From Flaccisagitta enflata (Eukaryota > Chaetognatha > Sagittoidea > Aphragmophora), in the NCBI GenBank assembly GCA_965153355.1, contig OZ231127.1, positions 96,100,001 through 96,164,000 on the forward strand: a DNA stretch of 64,000 nucleotides, given 5' to 3'. The notes beneath the pieces were generated by a model. The model did no database searches. It saw nothing but the letters and a program-made list of their open reading frames with translations, and was not told where the DNA came from. The position numbers were made by a program, and so were the translations under genes. Below are positions 54,465 to 63,960 of this stretch, piece after piece; position 1 is the stretch's first letter, and the number at the start of each line of letters is the position of its first letter.

Positions 54465-54690
54465 GGATGAATGAATGAATAAAGAATTAATCAATTAATG
54501 AATGAAGTAAAGAAAGAATGAATGGATAAATGAATGAATGAATGAATGAATGAATGAATGAATGAATGGATTATTTAATGAATGAATGAATGAATGACTG
54601 AATGAATGAATGAATGAATAAATGAATAAATGAATGAATGAATGAATGAATGAATGAATGAATGCATGAATGAATGAATGAATGAATACA
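54465..54690. repeat. (TGAA)n microsatellite
   Basis: Interrupted TGAA tetramers directly downstream of the predicted - strand exon donor. Confidence 0.95.
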
Positions 54691-54699
54691 TTAGCCTAC

Positions 54700-54862
54700 C
54701 TTCAACGACGAGTTTGTCCCAAGAACCAAAGTCGAAGTCTTTTGCGTCATCACTTTCGGGAATTTTCCAAAATGATTTGACTTGTTCTCCATTTTTGGCG
54801 TATTTCGCTTTTGTGTCCACGTCTAAAACTTCCCAATATTCGCCCGCGTCATCCTTCTCCAT
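54700..54862 (-). CDS. Candidate exon of an unidentified host gene
   Basis: An ATG at 54,862 in good context (TCAAAATGG) opens 54 codons rich in D/E/K/W: MEKDDAGEYWEVLDV early and DFDFGSWDKLVVE at the end. It is followed by AAG|GTAGGC, a plausible donor at 54,699. CGATCTAG|GTTGAAATCAAA just upstream could instead be an acceptor, making this an internal exon. Non-repetitive, codon-like composition distinguishes it from its microsatellite surroundings ((ATC)n on one side, (TGAA)n on the other). No family is recognised and no partner exon was found in the window. It could be a retained fragment of a gene whose remaining exons lie beyond the repeats. Confidence 0.45.
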
Positions 54863-54885
54863 TTTGATTTCAACCTAGATCGAGG

Positions 54886-55138
<253 letters not shown>

Positions 55139-55163
55139 AAAACAGGCTTTATCACCTCCATAT

Positions 55164-55320
55164 TTAGTCGCGGACACGCGACTCTACACCTTGCCGTGTC
55201 GGTCGGTCGGTCGGTAGGTCGGTAGGTCCGTCCGTCACATTTTTTAATTCCAAGCGGTTTTCGCATTACTGCTCCTGCCCAACCGTCCGCGACTGGATTG
55301 CCGTGTATCCGGCCTTGTTT
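55164..55320 (+). repeat. Family A copy
   Basis: TAGTCGCGGACACGCGACTC, GGTCGGTCGGTAGG core, CCAACCGTCCGCGACTGG and CCGGCCTTGTTTT. Confidence 0.88.
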
Positions 55321-55338
55321 TCTCTTCATGTAACTACT

Positions 55339-55936
55339 ATCTAGAGCATAAGTTTATCAACAAACATTTAGAGCAATAACTCCACTAAAAATGAAAAATT
55401 CATACAAAAATCAGTGAGATTCTGAAACTATTTCGAATTTCTGATGCAATGCCGCAAACTGCTTTCATATAGCTCAAGGTGTTCAGAAATGAGGAGCAAA
55501 ATAGGATTAACACCTTATTTGAAAAAAAGCGAAAATATTGTATCTAGTTTCTTTTTGATTTTTGATTGTAGTAAAACAGTTTTTTCATTCAAATAGATTT
55601 GAGGTATTTTCATCTGACTTTTTGTCCTAGATAAAAAGCCAAACACTTTCTTGGTTTACTTCAACCCTACTGAGTTATTGTGATGGCAATTGACACTACA
55701 TGGTAGTAACATAGGAATGGTCTAGAACAGTTTGAAGGAGTGGGAAGTTATCATACATTTGTGCTTAATATTTGCCTGAAATTGTGTAGAAAATCCATAT
55801 AGAGGCAGTAGCTGAGGCTCAAAGAGGTAATACTATTACTAAGTATATAGATTATTGTATAGATTGTTTTATAAATCGTTTAATGACAAATTAACTAATT
55901 CCTATTTTGTTGATATATTTATGCTCTAGATAGTTT
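55339..55936. repeat. Candidate TIR element (~600 bp)
   Basis: CTATCTAGAGCATAAGTTTA plus TCAACAAA at the left is mirrored by the complement at 55,908-55,936 (TTTGTTGATATATTTATGCT then CTAGATAG), an imperfect ~28-bp TIR. No clear target duplication. No coding frame. Confidence 0.55.
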
Positions 55937-55950
55937 TATTGCCGTTTTCA

Positions 55951-55951
55951 A

Positions 55952-56020
<69 letters not shown>
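55951..56020. repeat. (GTT)n microsatellite
   Basis: About 23 GTT triplets. Confidence 0.95.
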
Positions 56021-56100
56021 CGTGCTTCTTTTCTGTCATGCCATGTTATTTACAGAGATTGACTGATATTTTGCTAGCCCCTATCGCGCTCATTTATGAT

Positions 56101-56250
56101 TTTAGTAGTGGGCACGCGACTCTAGGACTTGCTTTGTCGGTCGGTCCGTCACGTTACATTGTTGAATTACGAGTGGTTTCGGCGTTACTGCCCTTTTGCT
56201 CAAGAGGGGGGGGGGGGAGCGCACGCCTATCGGCTGACCAATAAGTAACT
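56101..56250 (+). repeat. Family A copy, 3' truncated
   Basis: TAGTAGTGGGCACGCGACTC, GGTCGGTCCGTC and a GGTTTCGGCGTTACTGCCC middle. The CCGGCCTTG end is not found. Confidence 0.7.
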
Positions 56251-56399
56251 GATGCTAGAAAAATTAGAATTCTTTGCCCGACAGAACTGAATTACAATCG
56301 TTGTAATCGGGAAAAAAGTCGAAGTTGGTCTTCTACTTTTTTGCATATTCCAGAGAATAACGTTTTTTTTTTAATTTGGAATTAAAAACTCTTCATTGA

Positions 56400-56650
56400 C
56401 CAAGTGAAACTAAATAACCAAACAAAATTGATAGGGTGAGTATATTCAATCTTGAAAATAAACAAGGCCGGATACACGGCTAACCCAGTCGCGTGCGGGT
56501 GGGCAGGGGCTGTATTTGAGATCACTTAAAACCAAATGACCAAACGAAAGTGATAGGGTGAGTATATTCGATCTAGAAAATAAACAAAGCTGGATACATG
56601 GCTAACCCAGTCGCGTGCGGGTGGGCAGGGGCTGTATTTGAGATCACTCG
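56400..56650 (-). repeat. Tandem duplication (~121 bp) containing a family A end
   Basis: Two adjacent copies each contain GATAGGGTGAGTATATTC and CGGCTAACCCAGTCGCGTGC-type sequence and GGGCAGGGGCTGTATTTGAG. The copies differ at several bases (GGCCGGATACACGG versus AGCTGGATACATGG). Confidence 0.85.
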
Positions 56651-56769
56651 ATCCTCTGGGCAGGGGCAGTAAGGCCAAAATAAAAAAAAACAGGTCGCGC
56701 AAGGGCAATATATGGTCAGCGATACCCGTTGCCCTGCTTTGCATGATTTTGAATTGGAGTAAGAGGAAG

Positions 56770-57352
56770 CAGGGTAGCGGCCCCGAAAGGGATGAAGTCC
56801 TGTAGAACACAGGGGGACTACTGTTTGTCCATCCGTCTATCCGTCTCCCCTTGGCTCTCTCAGGCCTGAAATCTGCCCTCTCAGGCCTGAAATCTACCCT
56901 GCAGGCTTTGAATCTGAGAGGGCAGATTTCTGGCCTGAGAGGGCAGATTTCAGGCCTGAGAGGGCAGATTTCAGGCCTGAGACGGCAGATTTCAGGCCTG
57001 AGAGGGCAGATTACAGACGTGAGAGGGCTGATTTCAGGCCTGAGAAGGCTGATTTCAGGCCTGAGAGGGTAGATTTCAGGCTTGAGAGGGCATATTTCAG
57101 GCTTGAGAGGGCAGATTTCAGGCCTGAGAGGGCAGATTTCAGGCTTGAGAGGGCAGATTTCAGGCCTGAGAGGGCAGATTTCAGGCCAGAGAGGGCAGAT
57201 TTAGGGCTTGAGAGGGCGGATTCAAGGCCTGAGAGGGTGGATTTTAGGCCTGAGAGGGCCTGGGGGGGGATAAACGGATGGAAGGACGGAAGGACAAATA
57301 AACAAAAGTCCCCCTATGTTCTACAGGACTTCGTCCCCTTCGGGGCCGCAGC
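56770..57352 (+). repeat. Family B copy with 21-bp satellite and internal inversion
   Basis: Left TIR AGGGTAGCGGCCCCGAAAGG with GAACACAGGGGGAC. The right TIR is its complement, ending CCGGGGCCGC-like near 57,352. The satellite unit AGGGCAGATTTCAGGCCTGA repeats about 17 times. The first three units (56,860-56,920) are in the opposite orientation, so the array switches strand at about 56,922. Confidence 0.88.
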
Positions 57353-57355
57353 CTA

Positions 57356-57470
57356 AAAAGTAAAGTGTGACGGACCGGTAGACCATCAAACGGACAGAGG
57401 GAGGGACCAATGGACAGATGGACGGACCGTCCAAGCGGGGTGTAGAATTGTGTAGTATGCGACTTGAAAA
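57356..57470 (-). repeat. Family A copy, truncated
   Basis: AAAGTGTGACGGACCGG, GGACCAATGGACAG core, GCGGGGTGTAGAATTGTGTA and GTATGCGACTT. Confidence 0.7.
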
Positions 57471-57849
57471 ATGCAGTGATTAGAGATAAAAGCTTGGTAA
57501 AAAGTAGCCAACGCTTATGATTTTTTTCCACACGGCGAGAGTCGCCATTACTTATTCGTTTATAACTTATATCGCCCGTATGATTTAGTGTCGATTCGGT
57601 CCTCTCTCAACTGGTCAAGGATTTGACTAAAAAAAAGAACTGCTCTCTTGACATGAAGTGAAATTTCTCTTTGCTTCTTTTAATTGATTTTTTTTTCCAA
57701 CAATTGCATCTCTATCTTCTCAAATAAAAAGAAATAAACTAATAAAGTCGAAACAAATAATTTTCCCTCGTCCGTCATTAAACAAATTAAAGAAGGTAGA
57801 AAAAAAAACATTTGTTCAAATTTTCTTCGTGTTTTTTTATTTCTTTTCT
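57471..57849. other. AT-rich spacer
   Basis: Nothing recognised. Confidence 0.5.
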
Positions 57850-58010
57850 GTCGAGTGTTACGCGACTTAAAGACTCAAGACCCCGCTTTGTCCGACCATC
57901 GGTCGATCGGTCAGCCGGTTGGTCGGTCCGACACGTTTGTTTTTTGCGGTCTTTGGCCTCACTGCTCCAGTGACCTCAAATACAGTCCCTGCCCACCCGC
58001 ACAAATAAAT
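57850..58010 (+). repeat. Family A copy
   Basis: TCGAGTGTTACGCGACTT, CGGTCGATCGGTCAGCCGG core, CACTGCTCCAGTGACCTCAA and CCCTGCCCACCCGCAC. Truncated before the GGCCTTG end. Confidence 0.78.
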
Positions 58011-58535
58011 TGCTTGGGATCCTCCAGTTTTACTAATAGTTAACAGTATGTCATGTTTCCTCTCTAGTCGAAAGAGAAAACATTATTTGCCCTGTGATAC
58101 TCGACAAACGGAAGAAAAAAAAAAGAGTGACATTTTCAATGAGTGTGGAGCTATTCTGCGGGCCCTCGACGCAAACTTTCTCTTTAATGGCTCGAGTTTT
58201 GTGTCCCTGGATGCACGCCTAGTTTTGATAACTCTTTGGTACTGATAACTTCGTAGTTCTACTTTATTCATTTACAGGCCTTATTTTAGTTATTTTTTTG
58301 AAAGAGCATTTCGGGCTCTCTCCTTACAATTTCAAGGAGCCCGGCAGAAAAACAGAGAGCCCGGTAGAAAATCCAGATTTCCCTATTAAGTGAGCCTGTA
58401 TACTTAGTTTTCTGTCTCACCATGTTTCTCCCATCTCTTTAAGCAGCGAATGATTTGTTTGAATGAATGAGATATCTCATAAATGGAAGAAAGTTTTTTT
58501 TCTAGTATCAACAACGTCATATACAAGAAGAGCTA

Positions 58536-59076
58536 CAGTGGGGTTCGTGGAATAACAGCCTAAACTGGAGGAAGGTATTTAAGGTCAAATATCATTTGAA
58601 TAAAACATCTGAAATAAAATAAGTTCACTTTTGTTGACCCAGATGTGGCTATGGAAACCAAAATTATTTAGAATTCAATTATGACAATTTTATTTTGAAA
58701 CAAATATTTTTCTATAACTTTCCACAGTATGTCTTGTAAGAATATTGCTCTTTAGTGTTGTAGCATCATTAGCGGTTGCTAGTGTGATGCCCCCTAGCAA
58801 CGGCCAAATGAGCAATATTCTTACAGAACATACAGTAGGAAAGTTGTAGCAAATTTAATTTTGAACAATGTTCCCTGACAATATTTCTCAAAATATTGAT
58901 ATTTTAATGGTTATAGATGTTTGAAAAAATAATTTTGGTTTCCATAGCAACCGAAAATCTCAGGGACAAAAGCATTGACTGACCAACTTATATTTCAAAT
59001 ATCAAGTTTGTCAAATGAAATTAAGACACTTAAATACCTTCCTCCAGTTTAGGCTGTTATTCCACGAACCCCACTG
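58536..59076. mobile_element. Palindromic Tc1/mariner-type element (541 bp, TA target)
   Basis: An imperfect palindrome: starts CAGTGGGGTTCGTGGAATAA and ends with the complement, with TA immediately outside both ends (58,534-58,535 and 59,077-59,078). It is centred near 58,805, where GTTGCTAGTGTGATGCCCCC separates the arms. The ends resemble those of 4463-5062 (CAGT, then CTGGAGGAA). No coding capacity. Confidence 0.87.
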
Positions 59077-59089
59077 TAGAAAAAAGGCC

Positions 59090-59260
59090 AAATACATGGC
59101 TACTCAAACGAGGCGTTCACGTGGACAGGGGCAGTAAAAAAAGGCAAACCAAGCATTTGGCAGGAATAAAAACCATCTGTAAAACAAAAAAAGTACAACT
59201 TTACAGACAGACCAACAGACCAATGGACAGATGGATTAAGCAGTGTGTAGAGTTGTAGTG
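59090..59260 (-). repeat. Family A copy, diverged
   Basis: AAAAGGCCAAATACATGGCT, GTGGACAGGGGCAGTAAAAA, GACAGACCAACAGACCAATG and GCAGTGTGTAGAGTTGTAG. An old copy inside the hAT-type element. Confidence 0.7.
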
Positions 59261-59777
59261 ATTCATTCAAGTTGTGATCCGCTAATTTTATCTTTAGAAA
59301 CTGTAAAATATTTCATTCTCATCCACTCGTCAAAAGACAATTGTGCTTTGAAATCTTCAATCTGTTAGTTGTTGTACGCCATCATGAGGTCGTCTCTAGA
59401 GCAGATGGAAGCAGCAAAGCTCAATGCTCAGTTTTGATGTCTTTTGCTGAATTCCCGCTGGCGCTAATCATGAAATCAAGGTAGCAGATTTGATAAGTCA
59501 GAATAGTAACGGGGCAATATGATGATTGTGATATTTTCAAGGAACAAATTATTATCGTTTGATATAAATTTTCACTTTGAGAATTTCTCATTCATGTCCG
59601 TTCAGTTGATTGTCTTTTAAAAAACGAACATAATGGCAAACTTGTGTTGGGTAAAAAATACTCAGCAAAAATTGAGAGAGCAAACCGGACTCTCTGCCAG
59701 CAAATCTGGTGTGCCCGGGAGCAAAATAGAGAGCATCGGGCTCCCGGGCACGCTCTAAAAAAAGGCCTGTTCATTTA

Positions 59778-60134
59778 TCAATAGCTGTTCCTCTGGTGAT
59801 TAAATAGAGATTTTGTAGCTATTTCTAGCGAATTTTTCGGTCTCCTAGCTATAAAATTTTGGTATCTAGCTACTAGCTTTTGTCACGATATTTTTACACT
59901 GTACACATGTATCTGATTTTTTCCGCTATTGTCGAATACTGCTTTTTCTAGCCTGTTCTGATTTTGGGGGCCTGTAAATAAAATTTTTCTGTCAGAAAGC
60001 AATTTGTTTTCTTTCTCATGACACGGGATAGCTGCCATTCGCATTGCAGTATTAACGAAGCTTAGGGCTAGGGTGGGTGCAAACTCGATTGTACTGATTT
60101 CTCGGATGTCTTCACTCTATTTCTTCTGTCTCAG
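59778..60134 (+). other. Presumed intron or 5' flank of the host gene
   Basis: TAGCTA-rich patch at 59,815-59,885. The last part is pyrimidine-rich (TTTCTTCTGTCTCAG) before the first recognised exon. Confidence 0.5.
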
Positions 60135-60339
60135 GATAAATCCAGGGAGGTCCCCGCTTTCGGCTTCTCTCCTACAACAGGTTGTCAATCAGCAGGTCAA
60201 GGCATGGAAGGCAGCGGCGTTACTCCAAGGCCCCAAAGTGGTTCCAACCCTAACAGGTGATTGGAAAACGAAAGTTGATTTTCGGCCAAGGTTTGGTCCG
60301 CTCGCTGACCAAATTCGCGCATTTATGATGTCTGTGTGT
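60135..60339 (+). CDS. Host gene exon (upstream)
   Basis: Acceptor CTTCTGTCTCAG precedes the exon, and TGTGTGT|GTAAGT provides a consensus donor at 60,340. The open frame (one base, then 68 codons) reads INPGRSPLSASLLQQVV... to ...ADQIRAFMMSVC: a Gln/Ala/Lys-rich, probably helical segment with a WKAAALL patch. I do not recognise the family. The exon enters in phase 2 and, with the GTAAGT donor, leaves in phase 0, whereas the next long exon needs a phase-2 partner. Using an earlier GT in the same GTGTGTGTAAG run (exon end 60,335) would fit. Either that alternative donor, a missed exon, or two separate transcripts explains the mismatch. Confidence 0.55.
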
Positions 60340-60427
60340 GTAAGTAATCATGGGGTGGGGGCGTCAGTTTAGGACATGATTTCATTACTGTGCTCCAATC
60401 AATGAAATCAGTCCCTAAATGTGCTTG

Positions 60428-60493
60428 CTCAGGACGTCTGAAAATTCACCCCTGTGTCCTACAGGACATCGGCCCTATGGTGCCGCTGCCCTG
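60428..60493 (+). repeat. Family B right-end fragment in intron
   Basis: CACCCCTGTGTCCTACAGGA followed by CATCGGCCC and CCGCTGCCCTGCTCTCAC, then the GCCCTGCT...AGCAGGGC hairpin. This uninterrupted CCGCTGCCCTGCTCTCAC is the reference for the foldback insertion at 13,783. Confidence 0.8.
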
Positions 60494-60666
60494 CTCTCAC
60501 GCCACTTCTTTAGCTGAACACTCCACGCAGGGCATAGGGTACCGCTGACCATGTGCGATACTTGGATGACTAGTTTTTCTTTTCTTTTTTCTGGAATTTT
60601 TTTTATGAAATGACTGACGCGGGGAGCCTCGTCTTTGACTTGGTTTCTCTCTCTTCCTGTTTGTAG

Positions 60667-61234
60667 GGACAACCGCCGCAGTACGCCTGGCGCATTCGCT
60701 TTCGGCTCCTCCTTACCGCGGAAGATTGACTTGACAAAAATAGACAGCATTGAAACTCTCCATGGCCACGACTGTCCACGAAGTAGCGGCCTCGTGGGTG
60801 GTGCAGCCGCGGCGGAGGAGGGAGGTGGTGGCGGTGGCGATATCATGGGCGTTTCATCAGCGACGGAGGAGAGGGGCGGTAGTGGCAGAGCCTTGCAACA
60901 ACCTATGAATGATCCGGTTAAAGAGACGGCTCCCATGTTGTCGCAACAACGGGACTCGCCCCTTCAGCGATCTGAGCAACAACCACCTCCTAACGACTCC
61001 GGGTTTGCCAACCTAAATGGCGAGGGTGACAATCCCAATATCGTCGCCACTTCCGTCAACACAGCGGCGCTGCATACCTCGCAACACCCTCAAGAGTTGG
61101 ACTCAGAATCGGACTGGTTTACTCAATTCTCCGAGTATAAAGATCAATCTCGCGATCCGTTGTCCAACACTTTTTCGAACGAGCGCCCCATGCAACAAAA
61201 GCTCGTTGGCGAAGCTCTTCCTCCTAAAAAGAAG
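60667..61234 (+). CDS. Host gene exon (middle)
   Basis: Acceptor CTCTTCCTGTTTGTAG ends at 60,666 and donor AAG|GTAACC is at 61,235. The frame encodes 189 residues: DNRRSTPGAFAFG, an amphipathic KIDLTKIDSIETLHG, a Gly/Ala/Glu-rich low-complexity stretch, Gln/Pro-rich spacers and a Ser/Asp-rich end, ...GEALPPKKK. It is mostly predicted to be disordered. It leaves in phase 0, exactly matching the next exon. High GC and balanced codons contrast with the AT-rich repeats around it, which supports a real exon. Confidence 0.75.
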
Positions 61235-61546
61235 GTAACCCTATGCGGAGAAGACTTGTTTAATTGGTTTGATGGAAATGCAAAAGTATTTTAACCGGAA
61301 GGAGGGATGAAAGGATGGGAGGGAGGAGAACAGATGAAACAATTGAGGAAGAACCATCATGGTAAATACCTGAATGAAAGAAACGATGAAAAAGGGACAA
61401 AACAATTCAAGGTAAGCGAAGGGAAAGAAAAATGTGAATGAAAATGGGCCTCTTCAGACCCTGATGATTTTGCAAAAAGAAAGGGGCTTTGTTCTAACAG
61501 TTGCTACCATAAGAATAACCTGCCCTTGTTAAAGCACATCTATTTT

Positions 61547-61737
61547 TAGTCGCGTGCACGCGACTCTACACCTCGCTTTGTCCGTCGGTCGGTTGGTTGG
61601 TTAGTTGGTCACACTTTACTTTTTTTATGATTTTTATTTTTGGACCTCACTGCTGCTGCCTAAATGGTCTAGTGACCTCAGATATGGCCCCTGCCCACCC
61701 GCACGCGACTTCGGTAGCTGTGTATCCAGCCTTGTTA
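61547..61737 (+). repeat. Family A copy inside intron
   Basis: Full-length: TTAGTCGCGTGCACGCGACT, CGGTCGGTTGGTTGG core, CTGCCCACCCGCACGCGACT and CCAGCCTTGTTA. It ends only 24 bp before the acceptor of the next exon, so it has contributed most of the intron's 3' part. Confidence 0.9.
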
Positions 61738-61760
61738 ATTTCTATCCTTTTTGATCACAG

Positions 61761-63147
61761 ACTTCATCATCACCAGCGCCGACAAGGCGAACTGCGACAC
61801 TGCTTAAACAACCGGCGTCTCAGAAAGCGAGCTCAAAGACAGACTTGAGGTCCACAAGTAGCAGAAAAGTAATGACCACTTCCGTCTCCAAACCAGATTT
61901 ATCCTCGGTAGCGAGTTCGGCATCCACAACCACGATGCCTTCTAAACCTGCAGCCCCCTCCAAGGCGCCCAAACCAAATGTTGGCTCTAAAAAAACAAGC
62001 GTGAAAAAAGCCCCTGCATTGAACTCGCAGGATAAATCTGCGTCATTGTCAAAAAGTAATGCTGCTGCACACAGCAGTGCAAAACCGGCAACAGAAGCTG
62101 CAGCGAAGAAAGCTCCCTCCCTCAAAAAGACCGGGCGTTTGGCCAAGGCAGATAAACTGCAGCCTACAAAGAAACAACCAGAAAAAATGCAAGAGATAAC
62201 AAAGGAAAAACCCGAGGAGAAACAGCAGGAAAAACCGCAAGAGAAATCAGAGGAGAAATTGCTTGAGAAACAGCCAGAGGAAAGAAAGGAAAAAATAGAG
62301 GAGAAACCAGAGGAGAAACCTCTGGAAAATCCACAGGAAAACCCAGAAGAAAAATCAGAGGAGATATTGCAAGAGAACCTACAAGAAGACACAAAAGAAA
62401 AACCAGAGGAGAAGCCACAGGAAAATCTGCTAGAGAAATCAAAAGAGAACCCGCAAGAAAATCTGCAAGAGAATCCAGCTGTGAAATTGCATGAGAATCC
62501 GCAGGAGAAAGATCAAGAAAAGCCTGTGGAGGATGTTTCTTCAGATGTCATCATCACATCTAAATTACCCTCCCCTGCAATACCCACTGCTGTTGCCAGT
62601 CCCGCCATTGTTCAGCCCATGTTGCCTCCAGCCGAAGTAGATAAACTGCAGCCCACAATGAAACAGCAGGAGAACCAGCAAGATAAGACAGAGGAAAAAC
62701 CAAAGGAAGAACGGCAAGAGAAATCAGAGGAGAAATCGCAAGAGAAACCACAAGAGAAAGATCAGGATAAACCTGTGACAGATGCGTCTAAAGACATCAT
62801 CACCAGGCCTCAATCACCATCCTCTGGGATATCCGCTTCCATCACCACTCCCACCTTTGATCAGCATGGGTCACCAACGACCATAGAGGATAAACCGCAA
62901 CCCATGCCAGAACAGCAGGAGAAACAGCAAGTGGAAACTGAGGAAAAACCAGATCAGAAACCCCAGGAAAAACTGCAAGAGAAACCAGAGGAAAGACTGC
63001 ATGAAAAATCACAGGAAAAAGATCAGGATGAACTTGTGGCAGATGCCTTCACAGTCGCCGTCACCATGCCTCAATTGCCATCGCTTGTGATACCCGCTGC
63101 CGTCGCCACTCCCACTATAGATCAACCTGTGTCGCCCACGGTTAATG
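61761..63147 (+). CDS. Host gene exon: K/E/P/Q-rich repeat protein
   Basis: Acceptor TTTTTGATCACAG, donor AATG|GTAAGG at 63,148. 462 codons plus one base, in phase with the previous exon. The N-terminal ~100 residues are Ser/Thr/Ala/Lys-rich and basic (SSSPAPTRRTATLL). The remainder consists of EKPEEKPQEK-type repeats in three modules. Each module begins near a DKLQPT or DKPQPM motif (DNA positions about 62,150, 62,640, 62,889) and is separated from the next by Pro/Val/Thr linkers such as LPSLVIPAAVATP. Such acidic/basic repeats resemble neurofilament- or MAP-like disordered proteins in composition only, and no homology is claimed. The open antisense frame of 190 codons is a shadow of the repeat. 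Confidence 0.85.
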
Positions 63148-63196
63148 GTAAGGAGAATCCTTATTCTATTTTCTTTCTTTTCAACTTATGCTATAG

Positions 63197-63225
63197 GTCA
63201 AGCTGTTGGCTTCCTGGACTTTAAG
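63197..63225 (+). CDS. Candidate 29-nt microexon
   Basis: A pyrimidine-rich tract ending CTTATGCTATAG supplies an acceptor and AAG|GTATGA a donor. Adding 29 nt to the one base left over from the previous exon gives exactly ten codons without a stop (Gly-Gln-Ala-Val-Gly-Phe-Leu-Asp-Phe-Lys). The following 22-bp repeats appear to be copies of its last bases and donor. Confidence 0.5.
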
Positions 63226-63530
63226 GTATGAACTCTTAGACTTTAAGGTATGTCATCCTGGACTTCAAGGTATGTCACCCTGGACCTCAAGGTATGCCAT
63301 CATGGTATGCCAACATGGTATATCATTCTTGACTTAAAAGTATACCATCACCAACTTCAAGATATGCCATCTTTCAACTTCAAGGTATGCCATCCTATGT
63401 CAAGGTATGCCATCATGGACTTCAAGATATGCCATCATGGTATGTCTTCATGGACTTTAAGGTGAGACTACATGGACATGAAAGCAAAGTAAGCCATTAT
63501 GGACTTCACGGTATGCCCACCCTCTCTAGG
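63226..63530 (+). repeat. 22-bp tandem array of splice-donor-like units
   Basis: Units of GTATGTCATCCTGGACTTCA + AG type. CAAG|GTATG(T/C) recurs at about 63,243, 63,267, 63,288, 63,383 and 63,403, with weaker units (TGGTATG, AAGGTGAGA, ACGGTATG) elsewhere. The array lies in the intron after the candidate microexon. Confidence 0.8.
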
Positions 63531-63835
63531 CTAGGTAATAGAATCGCACATGGGCCCTGTTGCCACAAAAGCAACTGTTTTTATTGATAAAAATTTAAAG
63601 AGAATATTTTTTGCATCTTTTTTCATGCTCTTCTAGTAATTAAGTGTTTATTTTATACTTTATATTTTATACTTCCAAAAATATTATCAGCCAATAAGGG
63701 GCAAAAGTAGCAGCATTTTAGGGTTGATTCTGTGCCCTGTGACTTATGACCTGTCTCTCACATCGTTGGCACCTTGACATCTTGTGACAGAGGCTTCGAT
63801 ATTGTAATACCTATCTCTCAAAATACCTATCTCTC
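63531..63835. other. Intronic or intergenic AT-rich sequence
   Basis: No exon recognised. A short tandem ATACCTATCTCTCAAA pair lies at about 63,807-63,838. Confidence 0.45.
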
Positions 63836-63960
63836 AAAAACAAAAATGGCAATGCCGCGCATCACTAAGCATTTGGGCAGGAGCGGTGAGGCCAAAAACC
63901 GCATAAAGCCCGAAAAAGTAAAATTTGACAGACAAACAGACCAACAAAGTAGTCTGATAC
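63836..63960 (-). repeat. Family A copy, truncated
   Basis: AAGCATTTGGGCAGGAGCGG, GAGGCCAAAAACCGCATAAA and GACAGACAAACAGACC core. The terminal GTCGCG end is absent. Confidence 0.7.

Larger units (their letters stand above)
58275..59769. mobile_element. hAT-type non-autonomous element (1495 bp, 8-bp TSD)
   Basis: Starts CAGGCCTTATTTTAG and ends with the complement-like CTAAAAAAAGGCCTG. A perfect 8-bp duplication, TTCATTTA, lies at 58,267-58,274 and 59,770-59,777. Sub-terminal inverted GGAGCCCGG/CCGGGCTCC-type motifs with GAGAGC occur at both ends. No transposase. It contains a mariner-type palindrome (58,536-59,076) and a family A copy. Confidence 0.88.

Noticed and set aside
61820-62392. 190-codon Ser/Phe/Gly-rich antisense frame
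   Set aside because: Shadow of the EKPQEK-repeat exon on the + strand, which has proper splice sites and phase.
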